A model generated the notes under the pieces. The model worked only from the letters and a program-made list of their open reading frames with translations. It was not told the origin of the DNA and searched no databases. From JABDDM01 sp038240295 (GTDB taxonomy: Bacteria; Bacteroidota; Ignavibacteria; Palsa-1295), in contig JBBSDW010000115.1 in the NCBI GenBank assembly GCA_038240295.1, positions 1-10,489 of the forward strand: a stretch of 10,489 nt of DNA. The letters are read 5' to 3'. The position numbers and the translations under genes were made by a program. Below are positions 7,277-10,489 of the stretch, one piece after another (position 1 is the stretch's first letter; each line of letters starts with the position of its first letter).

Positions 7277-7293
7277 TCCACAGGCTAACTCAA
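7265..7293 (-). promoter_or_regulatory. Sigma70-type promoter of the nuoJKLMN operon
   Basis: Read on the minus strand, TTGAGT (7288-7293) is followed after exactly 17 bp by TATGAT (7265-7270). This gives 4/6 and 5/6 matches to the sigma70 -35 and -10 consensus at optimal spacing. A transcript would start near 7258 and leave a leader of about 140 nt before the nuoJ ATG. It is the best promoter-like sequence I found ahead of nuoJ. Confidence 0.6.
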
Positions 7294-7350
7294 TTTTCGC
7301 GCGGTTCCCAACCCAATATGGATAGCGAGGAATCTGGAGCAAAAGTGATC

Positions 7351-7369
7351 AAAGGAAGGGGCAGAGCCC
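7351..7369 (-). terminator. Weak terminator candidate after tRNA-Ser
   Basis: On the minus strand, 13 bases after the tRNA discriminator base, GGGC-TCT-GCCC forms a 4-bp hairpin followed by the pyrimidine-rich CTTCCTTT. The stem is short and the T-tract interrupted. It may end or merely pause the tRNA transcript. Confidence 0.3.
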
Positions 7370-7381
7370 GATCAACAACTG

Positions 7382-7470
7382 CGGAGAGAGGGAGATTCGA
7401 ACTCCCGATAGCGCTTGCGCACTATGACGGTTTAGCAAACCGTTGCCTTCAGCCACTCGGCCACCTCTCC
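7382..7470 (-). tRNA. tRNA-Ser (anticodon GCT)
   Basis: The minus strand folds as a class II tRNA. It has acceptor arms GGAGAGG and TCTCTCC (one G-T pair) and a D arm with GCCGAGTGGCTGAAGGC. The anticodon stem is ACGGT/ACCGT around loop TTGCTAA, giving anticodon GCT, which reads AGC and AGU serine codons. A long variable arm pairs GCGC with GCGC-type bases, as serine tRNAs require. The T arm is GGGAG-TTCGAAT-CTCCC. The discriminator is G, as expected for serine. CCA is not encoded: GCAG follows the acceptor stem, so it must be added by nucleotidyltransferase. Confidence 0.95.
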
Positions 7471-7482
7471 AAACCTACTTCG

Positions 7483-7535
7483 GAGGCATCGACTGCCTCG
7501 AAAGTTGCCCACCCCAAACGGTGACTTATTTGGGG
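7483..7535 (-). other. Two perfect hairpins in the 5' flank of tRNA-Ser
   Basis: GAGGCA-TCGAC-TGCCTC (7483-7499) lies 12 bp ahead of the tRNA 5' end. CCCCAAA-N10-TTTGGGG (7512-7518 with 7529-7535) lies just upstream of it. Both are perfect. They may structure the precursor leader of the tRNA transcript, or be unrelated regulatory sites in the 160-bp region shared with divergent tspO. Confidence 0.4.
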
Positions 7536-7630
7536 GCGTTCCCTAAGGCTCGACAGTCCTCAAGCGAAAATTATCCCAAACCAAATGTACGCTCTGCACG
7601 TATTGCAAAACGATCTAAGACGCCATTTAT

Positions 7631-8104
7631 ATGACAGCTTCACCTCGATCACAACTCGTCATCTTCATCGCGATCCCGCTTGCTGTGGGCGGAATCTCGG
7701 GATTCATCACCGCGCACGAGATCGGCAGCTGGTTCGTGGGACTACACAAGCCCTCGTTCAATCCGCCGAATTGGATCTTTGGGCCTGTCTGGACGGTGCT
7801 TTATATCATTATGGGAATTTCCTGTTTACAAATCTGGCGAACCGCTGTGAGCAAGCAGCGTCAACGTGCGCTTTGGATCTACGCCTTGCAGCTTGCCCTC
7901 AACTTTTGGTGGAGCATCATTTTTTTCTCCTTTCATCTGCTCGGCCTCGCACTCGTCGATATATCTATACTCTGGATACTGATCGTTGCGATGATCGTTT
8001 ACTTTCGCAGGCTTCAGCCAACGGCCGGCTATTTACAAATTCCCTACCTCGCATGGGTCACCTTCGCAACCGCCCTCAATGCGGGATTCTTCCTATTGAA
8101 CTGA
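7631..8104 (+). CDS. tspO: TspO/MBR family membrane protein
   Basis: This is a 157-residue protein with about five membrane helices, the usual size of bacterial TspO (peripheral benzodiazepine receptor homologue). These proteins bind porphyrins and sterol-like ligands and have been linked to tetrapyrrole handling and stress responses. Family signatures are visible: KPSFNPPNWIFGPVWTVLY after helix 1, followed by MGIS, then QLALNFWWSIIFF in helix 3, and PYLAWVTFATALNAGFF in the last helix. The ATG at 7631 directly precedes a normal TspO N terminus; no Shine-Dalgarno sequence is evident. The gene is divergent from tRNA-Ser and convergent with the TIR gene, with only 12 bp between the two stop codons. 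I see no clear terminator there. The ligand in this organism cannot be inferred. Confidence 0.94.
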   Translation: MTASPRSQLVIFIAIPLAVGGISGFITAHEIGSWFVGLHKPSFNPPNWIFGPVWTVLYIIMGISCLQIWRTAVSKQRQRALWIYALQLALNFWWSIIFFSFHLLGLALVDISILWILIVAMIVYFRRLQPTAGYLQIPYLAWVTFATALNAGFFLLN

Positions 8105-8116
8105 CAATTTCGTCCT

Positions 8117-9853
8117 TCAGGCTGGCTTCGCAGCTGACGCCGTTTGCTGGGCTTCGATCTGTCCGGTGAGGTCGGTAACGTCGGTATACGCTTTTGAAGT
8201 TTTGAGATCGGCGAATGAGGCGTCGTTTTCCATTAAGTAATGTTTAAGATACTCGACATTTCTGAAGCCGGCTTCGATCGCCCTTCGCATCGTCACAAGG
8301 GATCCCAGGTAATCTTTGAGGATGCATTGCAGCACGGTTACATTGTATAGCGATGTCCCATCTTTAAGATCGCCGAGTCCTTTGATCGCATCGCGCACCT
8401 CGGCTTCCCTTCCTGCATGTTGCAGAAGTAGCGCCCTGCCAACACGCTTGCCTTCGTCCGTCGGGAAAAGCTTGAGATGTCGCTCGTAGAGTTGAAGCGC
8501 CACCTCCGCCCAATGTTTCTGTTTATCGACTGACTTAGCCTGATCGCATACGAGTACGAGATTCCAGATCGTCGATAAACTATCCGGCTTCAGTCTCGCG
8601 GCACTTTCATAGGGTTCGATCGCCCTTTCGTATTGCTCGGTCTCGTAATAAAAATAACCGAGTGCGAAATAACCGCCCCAATCGTTCGGGGCCTGTGATA
8701 TCCACTTCAGCGCCGTGTGTTCAGCTTCGTTCAATTTGCCTTGAAGCCTGTAGATAACGGTCAGCGGCAGGTAGGCAGCCGTCGGGTCAAGTTTCAATCG
8801 AAGCACTTCGTCAACCAGGTCGAGCCCCTGATCGAGCAAACGGGGATCATGATCGTAACGAAAGTATAATCCGGCCAGCGCGTTCGCCTTTCTGCCGTAG
8901 GCTCGTGCATATCTTGGATCGAGTTTGATCGCCTCTGCATAAAGTTGGACTGCAAGCATCAGTCCCCCTTTTGTCTGAAGATCTGTATATTCGTCTGCGC
9001 GGATCGCGAATGCGTAGGCATCCGTATTTTCTGTGCCGCGCGTTTCAACGAGCGATTTCTCCGCGGTCGAAAGATGGAGTTTGAGCCCTTCGACAACATG
9101 CGCCGCGACCTCCTCTTGAATGTCGAAGATATCCTTGAACTCCGCATCATAGGATTCCTTCCAAAGGTAGCTATCGCTCTCCGTATCGAGCAGCGCCACT
9201 GCGATGTGGATCGACTCACCCGATTTTTGAATCGTCCCTTCCAGAAAATATCGCGTTGCGAATTCCCTCGCGATCTCTTGAACGCTTAGCGCAGTACCCC
9301 TCAGGCCTTTGGATGAATTTCGATCGAGAATGCGGAGCGATTTGATATGACCGAGCGCATCGATCATCTCGCCTGCAAGTCCATCTGCGAACCAGCGATT
9401 ATCTTCTTCTTCGTCCGATCGGTTCTCGAAAGGAAGTACGATAAGCGATTTGCGATTATCGCTCGCGCTGACGTGAGCTGCATTTCCGGCGATCGCCTCG
9501 AGGACTGCTTCGAGATTCTCGATGGGCACGGGCCTCTGCTCACCAAGTAGTTCGTTGAAAGGCGAAGGTACGGTTGTCGGCTCGATCTCCACGACCACGA
9601 TGCGTTTATGACGGTCACGCGCGATCCAAATCTCGGCTCTGCTCGCCTCGGAAGCAATGCTATCCTGTGATAACAAGAACATGAAGATCGCACACTCATC
9701 AATGCTCGAAATGACCGACTCCTCGTTGCGTGCGCCGCCAACGAGGCTTTCCTCGCGCGTTGTTACGGTGATATTCTGCAGGCGCAACTCGTCTGCAAGC
9801 TTCGCAGCCCGAGGAGCATCTTTTGGCGTGTGAGAGATAAATATCTGTGACAT
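8117..9853 (-). CDS. TIR domain - TolB-like domain - TPR repeat protein
   Basis: This 578-residue protein has no evident signal peptide or membrane helix, so it is probably cytoplasmic. Residues 1-125 form a TIR domain: it opens SQIFISHTPKDAPRAAKLADEL, and the helix SEASRAEIWIA contains E74, which sits where NAD-cleaving TIRs have their catalytic glutamate. Residues 134-262 match the TolB-like segment found in class III adenylate cyclase and CadC-type regulators (SLIVLPFENRS, WFADGLAGEMIDAL, YFLEGTIQKSG, SYLWKESYDAEFKDIFDIQEE). Residues from about 275 to 460 form TPR-like helical pairs (for example AEAIKLDPRYARAYG and YERAIEPYESAARLKPDS), followed by a helical tail. In many relatives the N-terminal effector is a cyclase or DNA-binding domain; here it is TIR. 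Signalling or anti-phage NADase activity is inference, and no known defence genes adjoin. The ATG at 9851-9853 gives a complete TIR start. Confidence 0.88.
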   Translation of the reverse strand: MSQIFISHTPKDAPRAAKLADELRLQNITVTTREESLVGGARNEESVISSIDECAIFMFLLSQDSIASEASRAEIWIARDRHKRIVVVEIEPTTVPSPFNELLGEQRPVPIENLEAVLEAIAGNAAHVSASDNRKSLIVLPFENRSDEEEDNRWFADGLAGEMIDALGHIKSLRILDRNSSKGLRGTALSVQEIAREFATRYFLEGTIQKSGESIHIAVALLDTESDSYLWKESYDAEFKDIFDIQEEVAAHVVEGLKLHLSTAEKSLVETRGTENTDAYAFAIRADEYTDLQTKGGLMLAVQLYAEAIKLDPRYARAYGRKANALAGLYFRYDHDPRLLDQGLDLVDEVLRLKLDPTAAYLPLTVIYRLQGKLNEAEHTALKWISQAPNDWGGYFALGYFYYETEQYERAIEPYESAARLKPDSLSTIWNLVLVCDQAKSVDKQKHWAEVALQLYERHLKLFPTDEGKRVGRALLLQHAGREAEVRDAIKGLGDLKDGTSLYNVTVLQCILKDYLGSLVTMRRAIEAGFRNVEYLKHYLMENDASFADLKTSKAYTDVTDLTGQIEAQQTASAAKPA

Positions 9854-9960
9854 TGGTCGTCCGGATTGGGATGATTCTTCACGAAAATACTGCCGTTTCC
9901 CGAATGAAGGATTTAATGGAGTACTAGGATCGCTTTTTTCATATTTTATCGGAGTTCTTT

Positions 9961-9996
9961 ATGCTCACGCGATTGTTATACCAGCCGAACGTTTAA
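9961..9996 (+). CDS. Possible 11-residue leader peptide
   Basis: ATG to TAA encodes MLTRLLYQPNV. It is preceded by GGAG at 9951-9954, six bases before the ATG, the best Shine-Dalgarno placement in the window. A strong terminator follows 41 bp after the stop. The layout resembles a leader peptide plus attenuator, but no downstream plus-strand gene is present within the window: repeats follow. It may instead be the start of a decayed gene, or chance. I do not recognise the peptide. Confidence 0.3.
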   Translation: MLTRLLYQPNV

Positions 9997-10037
9997 TCCG
10001 AATTCCTGGTCCGTCATGTGGGAGTCAGGAGTTGTTC

Positions 10038-10069
10038 GCCCGGGAAGTAGAGCTCCCGGGCTTTTTTTT
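10038..10069 (+). terminator. Strong rho-independent terminator, plus strand
   Basis: GCCCGGGA-AGTAGAGC-TCCCGGGC forms a perfect 8-bp GC-rich stem (10038-10045 with 10054-10061) followed by eight T residues (10062-10069). The reverse strand has no T-tract after the stem, so it acts on plus-strand transcripts. The nearest upstream plus-strand gene is tspO, almost 2 kb away across the oppositely directed TIR gene. It therefore probably ends a short transcript starting within 9854-10030. Confidence 0.88.
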
Positions 10070-10081
10070 GAGGTACTGGGT

Positions 10082-10128
10082 CAGTCTGAATTATCCGAGC
10101 CGCTTAGATGGGCAGACTGCGTGCTCGG
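10082..10128. other. Two crossing stems (pseudoknot or alternative folds)
   Basis: CAGTCTG (10082-10088) pairs perfectly with CAGACTG (10113-10119). CCGAGC (10095-10100), inside that loop, pairs perfectly with GCTCGG (10123-10128) outside it. The two stems cross, so they form either a pseudoknot or mutually exclusive hairpins. The segment lies between the terminator and the right repeat cluster, in a stretch with no gene. Function is unknown and chance occurrence is possible. Confidence 0.35.
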
Positions 10129-10175
10129 GATCCTACCACAGCAACCGACCAGCATCACGAACTCGAATACCCAAC

Positions 10176-10322
10176 GGTTCGAACGCCGCAGCGCGGCCGG
10201 GCCTTTTGGAATGATGCGGTCACCAAAGGCGCGACCGCGATGCGGTGCGGGGATCTTCCGTGATCACGCAACACCCCAAGCTTCCGCTTGGGGCTAATGA
10301 TGGGCCGCTCCGCTGGAGCTAC
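10176..10322 (-). mobile_element. Partial palindromic composite, inverted, lacking its A' arm
   Basis: Read on the minus strand this is A arm (10322-10274), linker with palindrome CGTGATCACG (10259-10268), B arm (10254-10225), core (10224-10208) and B' arm (10207-10176). The core matches that at 958-974 in 16 of 17 bases. The expected A' arm is missing: sequence below 10176 is unrelated. The A arm is near-identical to those in the left cluster. It encodes nothing plausible. Confidence 0.8.
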
Positions 10323-10346
10323 GGGGAAATCGCGATATGATGATTC
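10323..10346. other. Patterned 24-bp spacer between composite copies
   Basis: On the minus strand this reads GAATCAT, seven bases, then CGATTTCCCC. It has the same length and the same outer bases as 3-26, while the central seven differ entirely. It joins the A' end of one copy to the A end of the next. Confidence 0.6.
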
Positions 10347-10489
10347 GTAGCTCCGGAGGAGCGGCCCATCATTATCCCCACGCGGAAGCGTGGGGTTGAG
10401 GTACCTCAAACGTTCGAACGCCGCAGCGCGGCCGGGCCTTTTGGATCGAAGGGCCGCCGCTCCCGAAAGGCGCGACCGCGCTGCGGTGC
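10347..10489 (-). mobile_element. Palindromic composite running off the window end, inverted
   Basis: In plus-strand order: an A'-type arm (10347-10395) beginning GTAG with hairpins GCTCC-GGA-GGAGC and CCCCACGC-GGAA-GCGTGGGG; a linker containing the 14-bp perfect palindrome TTGAGGTACCTCAA (10396-10409); a B' arm (10412-10442); a divergent 23-bp core (10443-10465); and the start of the B arm (10466-10489), cut by the window end. The core differs from the 17-bp core of the other two copies. Confidence 0.78.

Noticed and set aside
7582..7609. Bacteroidota-type promoter (TTTG...TACATTTG) for tRNA-Ser on the minus strand
   Set aside because: The -7 element matches TAnnTTTG but the spacing is short, and it lies more than 110 bp from the tRNA, so support is too weak to annotate.
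8104..8135. Bidirectional terminator between tspO and the TIR gene
   Set aside because: Only a 4-bp hairpin (GCTG/CAGC) inside the TIR coding end is present and no T-tract follows.
10016..10297. 93-codon plus-strand ORF
   Set aside because: It reads through the strong terminator and then the palindromic repeat; the composition is not protein-like.

Overview
The window is about 10.5 kb of bacterial chromosome with moderate GC. I cannot name the species. The complex I genes, the scarcity of Shine-Dalgarno sequences ahead of most starts and the use of GTG starts would fit a lineage of the Bacteroidota/Chlorobiota/Ignavibacteria (FCB) group, but this is a low-confidence inference.

Layout. (1) Bases 1-1070 are a cluster of composite palindromic repeats. 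One copy carries a small HUH/Y1 (IS200-like) transposase gene exactly where another copy has a 17-bp core. (2) Bases 1125-7120, minus strand, are nuoJ-nuoK-nuoL-nuoM-nuoN, which encode the membrane-arm subunits of NADH:quinone oxidoreductase. The genes are tightly spaced (nuoJ/nuoK overlap by ATGA) and all key ion-translocation residues are intact. The operon starts at nuoJ: no nuoA-nuoI genes lie upstream. A good sigma70-type promoter is visible at 7265-7293, with its -10 hexamer in the loop of a perfect inverted repeat. (3) Bases 7382-7470, minus strand, are tRNA-Ser(GCT), with two perfect hairpins in its 5' flank. (4) Bases 7631-8104, plus strand, encode a TspO/MBR-family membrane protein. 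(5) Bases 8117-9853, minus strand and convergent with tspO, encode a 578-residue protein with a TIR domain, a TolB-like domain and TPR repeats. (6) Bases 9854-10175 have no ordinary gene. They hold an 11-codon ORF with a good ribosome binding site, a strong plus-strand terminator and a pair of mutually crossing stems. (7) Bases 10176-10489 hold two more copies of the palindromic composite in the opposite orientation to the left cluster.

How it fits together. The core is a housekeeping respiratory operon plus a tRNA, followed by a possible accessory sensor/defence gene. Inverted clusters of a REP-like, transposase-associated repeat family bracket the whole. The most unusual material is this repeat family: GTAG-headed double hairpins with compensatory stem changes, a conserved 17-bp core, a transposase occupying the core position, and a patterned 24-bp spacer between neighbouring copies. 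Second are the TIR-TolB-TPR fusion and the small unexplained transcription unit beside it.
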